Source of the DNA: Parcubacteria group bacterium Gr01-1014_2
GTDB taxonomy: Bacteria; Patescibacteriota; Minisyncoccia; 2-02-FULL-40-12
Assembly: GCA_007376425.1 (NCBI GenBank)
Contig: VMGG01000003.1
Coordinates: 1 to 33,279 of the forward strand
Direction: 5' to 3'
Length of the DNA: 33,279 bases
In this document: one piece after another, positions 17,601 through 26,080 of the stretch
Numbering within the stretch: the first letter of the stretch is position 1
Layout: the number at the start of each line of letters is the position of its first letter
The notes under the pieces: generated by a model
Told to the model about the DNA's origin: nothing
What the model saw: the letters and a program-made list of their open reading frames with translations, nothing else
Databases searched by the model: none
Program-made: the position numbers and the translations under genes

Positions 17601-18981
17601 TTCTTTCGATTTCCGCCAGATCAGTTATTCCATCCAAAACTTTTAAGTAACCATCTTGAAGCACGGTCATCATACCCTTTTTTATAATCAATTCTCTTAT
17701 TTCGCTGATGGCCGGCGATTTTAGGATTAACTTTTCAACTTCCTGGTCTATTGGAAATGCTTCAAATATCCCGATTCTTCCCTGATAGCCGGTAAAGTTG
17801 CATCTCTTACATCCCGTCGCTTTAAAAATACTTTCTTTATCTATTTTTTTAATATTTTTCAGCGATTCTCTCATTTTTTTTATTTCTTCGGCAGAAATTT
17901 CGACTTTCTTTTTGCATTCTTGGCATAGTTTTCTAACTAATCTTTGAGCCATCGCTAGATTTATTGCCGGAGCAATAATTTGGGGCTTAGCCCCCAGATC
18001 GATCAGCCGAGGGATTGTTCCGGCGGCATCATTGGTATGTAAAGTTGAAAAAACCAGATGACCGGTTAAGGCAGCATGCATGGCTATTTCGCTAGTCTCG
18101 GCATCTCTAATCTCGCCTACTAAAATTACATCCGGGTCTTGTCTTACAATAGATCTTAAACCGCTGGCAAAGCTATAACCCTTTTCCGGTTCAACTTGAG
18201 TCTGGGATATTCCCTTGATGTGATATTCAATCGGGTCTTCAATGGTTATTATTTTTATTCCTGGTTTATTAACAAAATTCAAAAAGGCATAAAGAGTCGT
18301 GGTTTTGCCTGATCCCGTCGGCCCAGTGGTTAAAATCGCGCCGGTCGTTTTCTTAAGCTGTTTTTTTATTTCTTCCAAAAGTTCAGACCTCATTCCTAAT
18401 TCTTCCAAATCTTTTTTTAAGGCTCGCGGGTCAAGGAGTCTCATGACCATGCTTTCGCCATAAGCCCCGGGCAGAACTGAAACCCTGACTTCGATATCTA
18501 CCTCTTTACCTTTTAAAGTAAGCCGGCCATCTTGAGGGGCGTCATGGATATTGATTTTTAAGCCAGCCGTCAGCTTGATTCTATTAAGGATTGCCGGATA
18601 GGCTTTTTTTTCAAAGTCAAAGACATTCTGTAAAACCCCGTCTATTCTGAACCGCAACCCGACGCTTTTTTCTCCTGGTTCAAGATGAATATCAGAGGCT
18701 TTAACCGAGACTGCTCCGCCAAACATTATTTCAACTGCTTCGGTGGTCGCCGTTTTCGACATTCTATTTTTAAGATCAGCCAGATTTTTAACCTCTTTTT
18801 CAGTATTGCTTGTTCTTTCTTCTTTCAATTCCACAACTCCTAATTTTGTTTCTTTTATTAGAGTCTTTTGAGAGCTATCTAAAGGAGTTTTCTCTGGTTT
18901 TATGCCTTTTTCTTTGAGCTCTCGCTGTCTTATTTCTTTTAGCCTTTTTTCTAAATTTGTTTTTCTTTCTTGGCTGGGCAT
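17587..18981 (-). CDS. pilB: Type IV pilus assembly ATPase (PilB/GspE family)
   Basis: TTGPTGSGKTTTLYAFL, GEIRDAETSEIAMHAALTGHLVFSTLHTNDA, CxxC...CxxC zinc motif; start MPSQERKT at 18981 preferred. Confidence 0.88.
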   Translation of the reverse strand: MPSQERKTNLEKRLKEIRQRELKEKGIKPEKTPLDSSQKTLIKETKLGVVELKEERTSNTEKEVKNLADLKNRMSKTATTEAVEIMFGGAVSVKASDIHLEPGEKSVGLRFRIDGVLQNVFDFEKKAYPAILNRIKLTAGLKINIHDAPQDGRLTLKGKEVDIEVRVSVLPGAYGESMVMRLLDPRALKKDLEELGMRSELLEEIKKQLKKTTGAILTTGPTGSGKTTTLYAFLNFVNKPGIKIITIEDPIEYHIKGISQTQVEPEKGYSFASGLRSIVRQDPDVILVGEIRDAETSEIAMHAALTGHLVFSTLHTNDAAGTIPRLIDLGAKPQIIAPAINLAMAQRLVRKLCQECKKKVEISAEEIKKMRESLKNIKKIDKESIFKATGCKRCNFTGYQGRIGIFEAFPIDQEVEKLILKSPAISEIRELIIKKGMMTVLQDGYLKVLDGITDLAEIERILGS

Positions 18982-19062
18982 ATTTATTAGACAATCTATC
19001 ATTAAAATTTCCAGAATTAAAGTGAATAAGATATTGAAAATCAGACATGTAGATTTGTCCCC

Positions 19063-19090
19063 TTGACTCATTTTTTAGCTTTGATATAAT
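19063..19090 (+). promoter_or_regulatory. Likely nusA promoter
   Basis: TTGACT, 16-nt spacer, TATAAT, about 60 nt upstream of the nusA ATG. Confidence 0.6.
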
Positions 19091-19150
19091 AGAAAATGAT
19101 CACGATGATTTCCAAGCAGTCCGTTATTAAGCGGGCTTAATTTTTTAAAT

Positions 19151-20371
19151 ATGCTGTTAGACATCAAACAATTTGGTTCGGCTATAAAACAGATTGCCGA
19201 AGAAAAAGGAATCAGCGAACAAAAAATCATAGAAACAATTGATGCGGCTATCGCTTCGGCTTACAAAAAGGATTACGGGAAAAAGGGCCAGATAATTAGA
19301 GCCAAGCTAGACTCTCAAAGCGGCCGGATTTTAGTCTGGCAAGTTAAGTACGTGGTTGAGGGAGTCGATGACGAAGGGTACATTACTGGTTTTGTCATTA
19401 AGAGGGAAGACGAAGCTCCTTTTATTAAAACTTCAGAGGACGATGAGACTGGGGATTTTAAAATAAAATTTAATACGGAAAAGCACATCCTTCTTAAAGA
19501 GGCTCAAAAAATAAATCGTGAATTAAAGCCGGGCGACGAACTAACTTTGCCTTTGGAGGAAAAAGCTGATTTCGGAAGAATTGCCGCTCAAACCGCCAAG
19601 CAGGTAATTGTTCAAAGGCTGCGTGAAGCCGAGAGAGAGTCGATCGCCGATGAATATAGAAAAATGGTCGGCACTTTGGTCAGTGGGCTAGTTCAAAGAA
19701 GAGAAGGGCGGGCAGTTTATTTGGATATTGGAAGAACCCTGGGCCTTTTGCCATTTTTAGAGCAAAGCCCCCTTGATAACTATTCGGTTGGCCAGAGATT
19801 CAGAATTTTGATTCTGTCAGTCGATGAAACGCCGAAAGGCCCAATGGTTATTTTGTCTCGTTCTCACCCCAGGCTTCTAGAAAAACTTTTTGAATTGGAG
19901 GTGCCGGAAATTTCAGCCGGGTCGGTTTTAGTCAAAGGCGTCAGCCGCGAGGCCGGTGCTCGTTCAAAAATTGCGGTGGTTTCAAAAGAATCCCATGTTG
20001 ATCCGATCGGCTCCCTAGTGGGGCAGAAAGGCATAAGAGTTCAGACGGTCATTAATGAGCTTTCCGGCGAAAAAATAGACATTATTGAATGGTCAGAAGA
20101 TTCGTCAAAGTTTATCGCTAATGCTCTTTCGCCGGCTAAAGTAGTTGATGTTAAAGTTTTAAACCAAAACAAAAAACACGCTTTAGTGGAAGTGGCTGAA
20201 GACCAGTTTTCTTTAGCCATCGGCAAACGGGGCCAGAATGTTCGCTTGGCCGCTAAATTAGTCGGCTGGAAAATAGATGTTCGTTCACCCAAAGAAGAGA
20301 TGAAAGCCGAGGAAGTTGAAAAGACAACCGAACAACTGACGACTGACGACAAACAATTAGTCGTAAAGTGA
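19151..20371 (+). CDS. nusA: Transcription termination/antitermination factor NusA
   Basis: N-terminal domain, S1 region, KH motifs DPIGSLVGQKGIRVQTVINELSGEKIDIIEW and SLAIGKRGQNVRLAAKL. Confidence 0.95.
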   Translation: MLLDIKQFGSAIKQIAEEKGISEQKIIETIDAAIASAYKKDYGKKGQIIRAKLDSQSGRILVWQVKYVVEGVDDEGYITGFVIKREDEAPFIKTSEDDETGDFKIKFNTEKHILLKEAQKINRELKPGDELTLPLEEKADFGRIAAQTAKQVIVQRLREAERESIADEYRKMVGTLVSGLVQRREGRAVYLDIGRTLGLLPFLEQSPLDNYSVGQRFRILILSVDETPKGPMVILSRSHPRLLEKLFELEVPEISAGSVLVKGVSREAGARSKIAVVSKESHVDPIGSLVGQKGIRVQTVINELSGEKIDIIEWSEDSSKFIANALSPAKVVDVKVLNQNKKHALVEVAEDQFSLAIGKRGQNVRLAAKLVGWKIDVRSPKEEMKAEEVEKTTEQLTTDDKQLVVK

Positions 20372-21414
20372 ATTACAATATTAAGAAAATTAAACCATAT
20401 GAATTAGAACTTCTGGTGATTTTAGATAAGGCCGATCTGGATAATTATATTTCAGAAGCCCAGAAGCATTTAGCCAATGACTTAAAAATTAAAGGCTTTA
20501 GGCCGGGAAAGTCCCGACTTTGTCGAGGATCCTCGATGGCTCCGCCATCGGGAGTTCCGCCCGAATTGGCCAAAGACAAGCTGGATAAAAAAGAAGTTCT
20601 GGAAACCGCTTTTGATTTTGCTTTCAAACAGAGTTTTTCCGATGTTTTAATTAAGGAGAAATTTGATTTGATTAATGCCGGCAAATTCGAGATTAAAGAG
20701 AATTCGGCCCAGAAGCTTTGCTATGCTGTGTTACTCACAGTTTTTCCAGAATTCAAAGTCGGGAATTATAAAAATATCAAAGTTAGTAAAAAAATTACTT
20801 TAGTTTCTCCGGAAGAAATCGATAAAACTATAGAGTTTATAAGGACTTCAAAAAAAGTTAATGGAGCCCTCCCCGAATTAAATGATGACTTTGCAAAAAG
20901 TTTAGGCCGTTTTGAAAACTTAGGGCAATTAAGAGAAAGCATCGGCAATGGATTGAGAGAAGAAAAAGAAATAAAAGAAAACCAGAGAGTCCAGTCGTCG
21001 ATCTTAGATAAAATCGCTGGAAGCACAAAAATTGAAATCCCGCCAATCCTGATTGACCGTCAGCTTGACCAAATGATGCTTGATCTTGATGCTGATTTGC
21101 ATCGAGAGGGCTTGGAACTCGGTTTATTTTTAGCCAAAATAAAAAAGACCAGCGATGAGTTAAGAAACGAGTGGAGGCCAAAAGCAGAGAATTTAGTTAA
21201 GAAAGCCTTGATTCTTAAAGAAATAGCTAAAAAGGAAGATATTAAAGTTGAAGCCGGCGAAATAAAAGAAAAAATAAGCCAATTTGTCCAAAATTTCGGC
21301 ACCACTGAAGAAGCTGAAAAGAGTATTGATTTGCCAAAATTGTCTGATCAGATTCAGCAGATTTTACTTAACCAAAAGGTTTTAGCGTTTTTAGAGAGAG
21401 AAGCCAGAGATTAA
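20368..21414 (+). CDS. tig: Trigger factor without an evident FKBP/PPIase domain
   Basis: LKIKGFRPGK...VPPELAK, VLETAFDFAFKQSF, C-terminal domain; overlaps the nusA stop by 4 nt (GTG start). Confidence 0.88.
   Translation: MNYNIKKIKPYELELLVILDKADLDNYISEAQKHLANDLKIKGFRPGKSRLCRGSSMAPPSGVPPELAKDKLDKKEVLETAFDFAFKQSFSDVLIKEKFDLINAGKFEIKENSAQKLCYAVLLTVFPEFKVGNYKNIKVSKKITLVSPEEIDKTIEFIRTSKKVNGALPELNDDFAKSLGRFENLGQLRESIGNGLREEKEIKENQRVQSSILDKIAGSTKIEIPPILIDRQLDQMMLDLDADLHREGLELGLFLAKIKKTSDELRNEWRPKAENLVKKALILKEIAKKEDIKVEAGEIKEKISQFVQNFGTTEEAEKSIDLPKLSDQIQQILLNQKVLAFLEREARD
20512..20553. repeat. 42-nt palindromic element inserted in frame in tig
   Basis: TCCCGACTTTGTCGAGGATCCTCGATGGCTCCGCCATCGGGA; 14 codons (SRLCRGSSMAPPSG); related element at 23440-23494. 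Confidence 0.8.
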
Positions 21415-21436
21415 TTGAGTGTTTGTGTGTTTCTTT

Positions 21437-21466
21437 ACCCCCACACTCATGCATGAGTGTGGGGGT
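21437..21466. repeat. 30-bp palindrome, copy 2
   Basis: ACCCCCACACTCATGCATGAGTGTGGGGGT, identical to copy 1, 22 nt after the tig stop, followed by a T-rich tail. Confidence 0.9.
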
Positions 21467-21595
21467 TTACTTTTTTTCCGATTTTTGATATTCTATATAT
21501 TAGGTCTAGGTAATTTTGGAATAAACATCTAAGTCCATTTAAGAAAGAAAGCAGCCCGGTGGCGCTTCCTTACTCTCTCATGAACTTAATAAAAA

Positions 21596-23095
21596 ATGAC
21601 TTTCGGAATAAATCCATTATTAATGGGGATTTTAGCATTGGTTTTTGGTTTATTAGTCGGATATCTGGCAAGATACTTTTTAGCTAAGAAGCAGGCCGAA
21701 AATGCTGAAAATAAAGCCAAAGAAATAGTCCTTAAAGCAAAAGATCAGGCTCTGAAGATTTTAGAAGAGGCGAAGAATGATGAAAAATTAAGACAAGAAC
21801 AGTTTCTTAAAATTGAGAATATTTTATCGAAGAGAGAAAAAGAGCTGGACGAAGAAAAGACAAGGCTATCATCTGATTTGGTCAGTATAAAAAGTAAAGA
21901 AAAAGAGATAGGTGATTTAAAAATTAGGTTAACCGATAGCATCGAACTTCAGAAAAAAGAATTGGAACGAGTCAGCGGAGTCAAAAAAGAGGAAGCCAAG
22001 ACCTTGCTTTTGAAACAAATAGAAGATGAATCAAAAGATGAGATATACCGGAAAATTAAAAAATTGGACAGTGAAGGGAACGAGGAGATAGAAAAGAAAG
22101 CCAGAGAGCTTTTGATTTCGGTAGTTCAGAGATTTGCCCATTCGCAAATTGCCGAGATTACGACTACGGTTGTTTCTCTTCCTTCGGATGAAATAAAAGG
22201 GAAAATTATTGGGAAGGAAGGCCGGAACATTAAAGCAATTGAACGTTTGACCGGGGTTGATATAATAATTGACGAAACACCCGAAGCCTTATTGGTTTCT
22301 GGTTTTGACCCGATCAGACGCCAGATAGCTAAATTAACAATTGAAAAATTAATAGCCGATGGCAGAATTCATCCGGCCAGAATTGAAGAAACCGTCGAGT
22401 TAGCTAAAGGCGAATTGGAAAAAAAGATAAAAGAGACCGGGGAGAATGCCATTTATGAAACCGGCATCGGGCCATTTGACCCGAAGCTCATCTATCTTTT
22501 GGGCCGTTTAGCCTTTCGGACCAGTTTTAGCCAGAATGTGCTTCAGCATTCTATAGAGATGGCCCATATTGCCGGAATGCTGGCTCAAGAGCTTAAAGCC
22601 GACGTGGTAGTTGCTAAATCCGCGGCCTTGCTTCATGATATTGGTAAAGCCGTGGACCATGAAGTTCAGGGAACCCACGTTGAGATTGGCCGGAGGATTT
22701 TGGAAAAGTTTGGAGTCGATAAAAAGATAATTACGGCGATGGAGTCGCATCACGAGGATTATCCGTATGCTTCTTTGGAGGCCAGGATTGTCCAAGCAGC
22801 TGATGCTATTTCGGCGGCCAGACCGGGAGCCCGGCGTGAAACAGTTGAGTTTTATCTTAAGCGGCTTGAAGATTTGGAAAGAATTGCTTCTTCATTTGAA
22901 GGAGTTGAAAAGTCATATGCTGTTCAGGCCGGACGGGAGTTAAGAGTATTTGTGATGCCGACCCAAATTGATGATTTAGGAGCCATAAAGTTGGCTAGAG
23001 AAATTGCCAAAAAAATTGAAATTGAAATGAAATATCCCGGTGAAATTAAAGTCAATGTTATTAGAGAAACAAGGGCGATAGAATATGCCCGATAA
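21596..23095 (+). CDS. rny: Ribonuclease Y
   Basis: N-terminal TM, KH motif GKIIGKEGRNIKAIERLTGVDIIIDETPEALLVSGFDPIRR, HD motif LLHDIGKAVDHE. Confidence 0.96.
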   Translation: MTFGINPLLMGILALVFGLLVGYLARYFLAKKQAENAENKAKEIVLKAKDQALKILEEAKNDEKLRQEQFLKIENILSKREKELDEEKTRLSSDLVSIKSKEKEIGDLKIRLTDSIELQKKELERVSGVKKEEAKTLLLKQIEDESKDEIYRKIKKLDSEGNEEIEKKARELLISVVQRFAHSQIAEITTTVVSLPSDEIKGKIIGKEGRNIKAIERLTGVDIIIDETPEALLVSGFDPIRRQIAKLTIEKLIADGRIHPARIEETVELAKGELEKKIKETGENAIYETGIGPFDPKLIYLLGRLAFRTSFSQNVLQHSIEMAHIAGMLAQELKADVVVAKSAALLHDIGKAVDHEVQGTHVEIGRRILEKFGVDKKIITAMESHHEDYPYASLEARIVQAADAISAARPGARRETVEFYLKRLEDLERIASSFEGVEKSYAVQAGRELRVFVMPTQIDDLGAIKLAREIAKKIEIEMKYPGEIKVNVIRETRAIEYAR

Positions 23096-23142
23096 TTTTC
23101 TATTGCCGGTCGAGTTATTTTTTAAAAGAAAATTAAGAAGAA

Positions 23143-23421
23143 ATGCCAATAAAGAAAATTCAATTAGCCCAAGCATTAGCAGATAAGATGCAAATGACCA
23201 AAAAGCAGGGAGCTGATATTCTCGATGCTTTTACCGAAACGATAACTAATTATTTAAGAAAGGGCGAAAAGGTCAATATAACTGGCTTTGGAATATTTAA
23301 AGTTGCTGACCGGAAAGCCAGAGAAGGAATCAATCCAAAGACCGGCCAAAAGATTCACATTGCTGCTTCAAAAAAACCAAGATTCACTGCTGGCAAGGCT
23401 CTTAAGGAAGCAGTAAAATAG
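23143..23421 (+). CDS. HU family DNA-binding protein
   Basis: GEKVNITGFGIFKVADRKAREGINPKTGQKIHIAASKKPRFTAGKALKEAVK. Confidence 0.95.
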   Translation: MPIKKIQLAQALADKMQMTKKQGADILDAFTETITNYLRKGEKVNITGFGIFKVADRKAREGINPKTGQKIHIAASKKPRFTAGKALKEAVK

Positions 23422-23439
23422 ACAGTATTTAGTAAGTAG

Positions 23440-23494
23440 TCCCGATTTTGTTTACAAAATCGAGGATCCGCGATTCGCTAAAGGCGAATCGGGA
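23440..23494. repeat. 55-nt palindromic element, intergenic relative of the tig insert
   Basis: TCCCGATTTTGTTTACAAAATCGAGGATCCGCGATTCGCTAAAGGCGAATCGGGA; shares TCCCGA-TTTGT, TCGAGGATCC and terminal TCGGGA with the tig copy. Confidence 0.8.
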
Positions 23495-23529
23495 TAAGTA
23501 GAGAGTAGATTTTTAAATTTGTTTTTAAA

Positions 23530-23563
23530 ACCAAAAATCACCTTGTTAAAGGCGATTTTTGGT
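23530..23563. terminator. Terminator-like hairpin after HU
   Basis: ACCAAAAATC A CCTT gtta AAGG C GATTTTTGGT. Confidence 0.6.
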
Positions 23564-23603
23564 TGAAATCGGATTAAAAGTTTGATAGATTGATTTTTTA
23601 GGA

Positions 23604-23674
23604 CGGGCTGTGGTGTAACGGCAGCACGAGACGTTTGGGACGTTTTAGTCCCGGTTCGAATCCGGGCAGCCCGA
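23604..23674 (+). tRNA. tRNA-Pro(TGG)
   Basis: Acceptor CGGGCTG/CAGCCCG, anticodon loop TTTGGGA, T arm CCCGG TTCGAAT CCGGG; no encoded CCA. Confidence 0.9.
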
Positions 23675-23679
23675 CTGTG

Positions 23680-23705
23680 TCCTCCGAAGCTTTAGCGAAG
23701 GAGGA
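23680..23705. repeat. Short hairpin repeat between tRNA genes
   Basis: TCCTCCGAAGCTTTAGCGAAGGAGGA; shares a TTCGCTAAAGCT-type core (reverse complement) with repeats at 25276-25310 and 26805-26830. Confidence 0.6.
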
Positions 23706-23708
23706 TTT

Positions 23709-23779
23709 GCGGGTATAGTATAGCAGCAGTACAACACCCTTCCAAGGTGTGGGCAGGGGTGCAAATCCCCTTACCCGCT
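23709..23779 (+). tRNA. tRNA-Gly(TCC)
   Basis: Acceptor GCGGGTA/TACCCGC, anticodon loop CTTCCAA. Confidence 0.9.
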
Positions 23780-23785
23780 TCGAAA

Positions 23786-23859
23786 TCCGCTCGTAGTTCA
23801 ACGGATAGAACGAGGGACTTCTAATCCCTAAATCGAGGTTCGATTCCTCGCGAGCGGAC
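23786..23859 (+). tRNA. tRNA-Arg(TCT)
   Basis: Acceptor TCCGCTC/GAGCGGA, anticodon loop CTTCTAA. Confidence 0.9.
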
Positions 23860-23871
23860 AAAATTTAGAAC

Positions 23872-23945
23872 CCGCCCCTAGCTTAACTGGTAAAGCACAC
23901 GCCTCTTAAGCGTCGAGATTCTGGGTTCGACTCCCAGGGGGCGGA
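23872..23945 (+). tRNA. tRNA-Lys(CTT)
   Basis: Acceptor CCGCCCC/GGGGCGG, anticodon loop CTCTTAA, T arm CTGGG TTCGACT CCCAG. Confidence 0.9.
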
Positions 23946-23964
23946 TTGACATTAAATTTAATAA

Positions 23965-25206
23965 ATGAATAGCCGAAATAATATATTTCTTTGGGTCTCG
24001 TATGATTTTGCCAACTCAATAGTATCAATTGTATTTTTTCTTTACTTTTCTCAATGGATTGTTATTGATCAAGGGATAGCTGATATCTGGTTTAATTTAA
24101 CTTTCACAATATCCGCCATTCTATTACTCTTTACCATCCCTACAACAGGAGCTTTATTAGATAAATACTGGAGACGCATTACGGGATTACGATATACAAC
24201 ATTTGGAACAGCTATATTTTATGGCTTATGTAGCATATTCGCCATCACTAACCAAAATGTTCCAGCACTCATTACTTTTACTTTAGGATTATATTCTTAT
24301 CTTTTATCATTTACATTTTATACTCCTTTAATCAATGATATTTCTTCATCCGAAAAGCGTGGCCGCATTTCTGGTTATGGTATTGCCGCAAATTATTTAG
24401 GACAAATCTCCGGTTTAATTCTAGTTTTGCCGTTTGCTACTGGGAACCTAACCTTATTTAATAGTTCTTTTAGAGCAGAAACTCTTTTACCTTCTGTTAT
24501 CATATTTTTAATTTTAGCTTTGCCAATGCTTATATTTTTCCGAGAGCCGCATAAAGAACAAAAGATAGTATCTTATTCCAAAGAAATTAAGGAATCTTTA
24601 ATTGATACTAAAAGATTACTTGCAGTTCCTGGGGTTTTAGCCTTTTTTGCTTCTTATTTTTTCTTTAATGACGCCATTCTAACCGTCGCTAATAATTTTT
24701 CTATTTTTCTTGAACAAGTTTGGAAAGTATCTGACACAATTAAAACCTATGTACTTTTAGGAATTCTCGCTACATCAGCTATTGGTGGATTTATAAGTGG
24801 ACTTATAGCAGATAGACTTGGCCATAAGAAAACTTTAGTTATCATACTCACAGGATGGATTATAATACTTCCTATTGTAGCCCTGATTACCGATTTTAAG
24901 TTGTTCATTATAGCTACAGTTATCATAGGTATTTGGTTTGGTTCGACCTGGACAGTATCTCGATCAATGATGAGTTACCTTTCCCCGAAGAATAGACATA
25001 ACTTAACCTTTGGTTATTTCGGCCTTGCAGAACGTGCATCATCTTTTGTTGGGCCTATTGTTTGGGGATTAATTGCTACAAATTTAACTTCCTTTGGGCC
25101 AAATCGCTATAGAGTGGCAATTGCTGTTCTTACAATATTTGTCGTTATGGGTTTAGTTGCCATGAAATATGTTAAGAGCGATAAAGTTAAGATGGTAAGC
25201 AAATAA
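23965..25206 (+). CDS. MFS transporter, UMF1/Atg22-like
   Basis: 12 TM-like protein, FLWVSYDFANSIVSIVFFLYFSQWIV, YGIAANYLGQISGLI, GSTWTVSRSMMSYLSPK. Confidence 0.82.
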   Translation: MNSRNNIFLWVSYDFANSIVSIVFFLYFSQWIVIDQGIADIWFNLTFTISAILLLFTIPTTGALLDKYWRRITGLRYTTFGTAIFYGLCSIFAITNQNVPALITFTLGLYSYLLSFTFYTPLINDISSSEKRGRISGYGIAANYLGQISGLILVLPFATGNLTLFNSSFRAETLLPSVIIFLILALPMLIFFREPHKEQKIVSYSKEIKESLIDTKRLLAVPGVLAFFASYFFFNDAILTVANNFSIFLEQVWKVSDTIKTYVLLGILATSAIGGFISGLIADRLGHKKTLVIILTGWIIILPIVALITDFKLFIIATVIIGIWFGSTWTVSRSMMSYLSPKNRHNLTFGYFGLAERASSFVGPIVWGLIATNLTSFGPNRYRVAIAVLTIFVVMGLVAMKYVKSDKVKMVSK

Positions 25207-25238
25207 AAAATTATATTTGGAAATCCTATTTGCATCTG

Positions 25239-25356
25239 CTGCCAAACCCTCAATCCCTCAATAATTTGGTTCCCCACCTTCGCTACCTACTTCGCTAAAG
25301 CTACGAAGGTCAAAGAAAGCTACAGCGGGCAGGCAAGTAGTTCCTACAAGGCGGAC
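25239..25356. repeat. Composite interspersed repeat, copy 1 (long form)
   Basis: CTGCCAAACCCTCAATCCCTCAATAATTTGGTTCC...GCGGGCAGGCAAGTAGTTCCTACAAGGCGGAC; aligns with 25924-25980 and 26773-26859. Confidence 0.75.
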
Positions 25357-25402
25357 ACTTTAGAAACCTTGACTTTTCACGTATAAACAATATCATTGAA
25401 TT

Positions 25403-25618
25403 ATGGAGCAAGTGACTTTGGAAAAAACTAAAGAATATCTCATTGTAAAAATCCCTCTTAAATCAGTTAAAACCGGCAGAACAGAAATTTCTTCCAGTGA
25501 CCGAAGAGTTATCGATAGAGTAATTGCAGAAGGGTTGCACGATATTAAAAGCGGACATGTTTTTGGTCCATTCAAGAACGTAAAGGAATTTAAGGTGGCT
25601 TTAGGCAAATCAGAGTAA
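25403..25618 (+). CDS. Putative antitoxin of a type II TA pair
   Basis: 71 aa, immediately followed (TAA/ATG adjacent) by a RelE-like toxin. Confidence 0.6.
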   Translation: MEQVTLEKTKEYLIVKIPLKSVKTGRTEISSSDRRVIDRVIAEGLHDIKSGHVFGPFKNVKEFKVALGKSE

Positions 25619-25864
25619 ATGAGGTTTTTATTGTCTGGCAGGGCTAAGCGGGACTACCAAAAATTAACCAAGGCGTTACAAAAAGCTGCTGACAAGCAGC
25701 TTGCTTTATTATTAAAAAATTTAATGCATCCCTCTCTGCGCGCAAAGAAATATGATGAAACACGAGATATTTGGCAAGGACGCATAAGTGAGAATTACAG
25801 ATTTTATTTTCGGATTAATGATGACGTTTACGAAATCGTCACAATATTAAAACACCCGAAATAG
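25619..25864 (+). CDS. RelE/ParE-superfamily toxin-like protein
   Basis: RAKRDYQKLTKALQKAADKQLALLLKN...LRAKKYDETRDIWQGRISENYRFYFRINDDVYEIVTILKHPK. Confidence 0.75.
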   Translation: MRFLLSGRAKRDYQKLTKALQKAADKQLALLLKNLMHPSLRAKKYDETRDIWQGRISENYRFYFRINDDVYEIVTILKHPK

Positions 25865-25923
25865 CTATTTTAATTAGTAAGCCTTTCTTTAATGGCTCAA
25901 CGCGTTGAACCATTAAACTTTAG

Positions 25924-25980
25924 TTGCCAAATCCTTAATTCTTCTATAATCTAGTTCCAAGTAGCTCTTACGAGGCGGAC
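25924..25980. repeat. Composite interspersed repeat, copy 2 (short form)
   Basis: TTGCCAAATCCTTAATTCTTCTATAATCTAGTTCCAAGTAGCTCTTACGAGGCGGAC. Confidence 0.7.
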
Positions 25981-25984
25981 CAAC

Positions 25985-26016
25985 AAAAATAATCCCGATT
26001 CTTCAGGGTTATTTTT
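25985..26016 (+). terminator. Terminator-like hairpin
   Basis: AAAAATAATCCC gattctt cAGGGTTATTTTT. Confidence 0.6.
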
Positions 26017-26080
26017 ATCCTCCTTCGTGGGATTTGGAACTTTTTGATAAAATAGGAGTTGGATAAAATAGATTTGTTAT

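Noticed and set aside
20858-21181. Antisense ORFs across tig, and similar antisense ORFs across ruvB, tyrS, VirB4, PBP and rny
   Set aside because: They overlap well-supported coding genes on the opposite strand and lack recognisable domains.
23598-23861. Minus-strand 87-aa ORF (…GLPGFEPGLKRPKRLVLPLHHSPS)
   Set aside because: It is antisense to the tRNA-Pro/Gly/Arg cluster and the hairpin between them; a classic spurious translation of tRNA genes.
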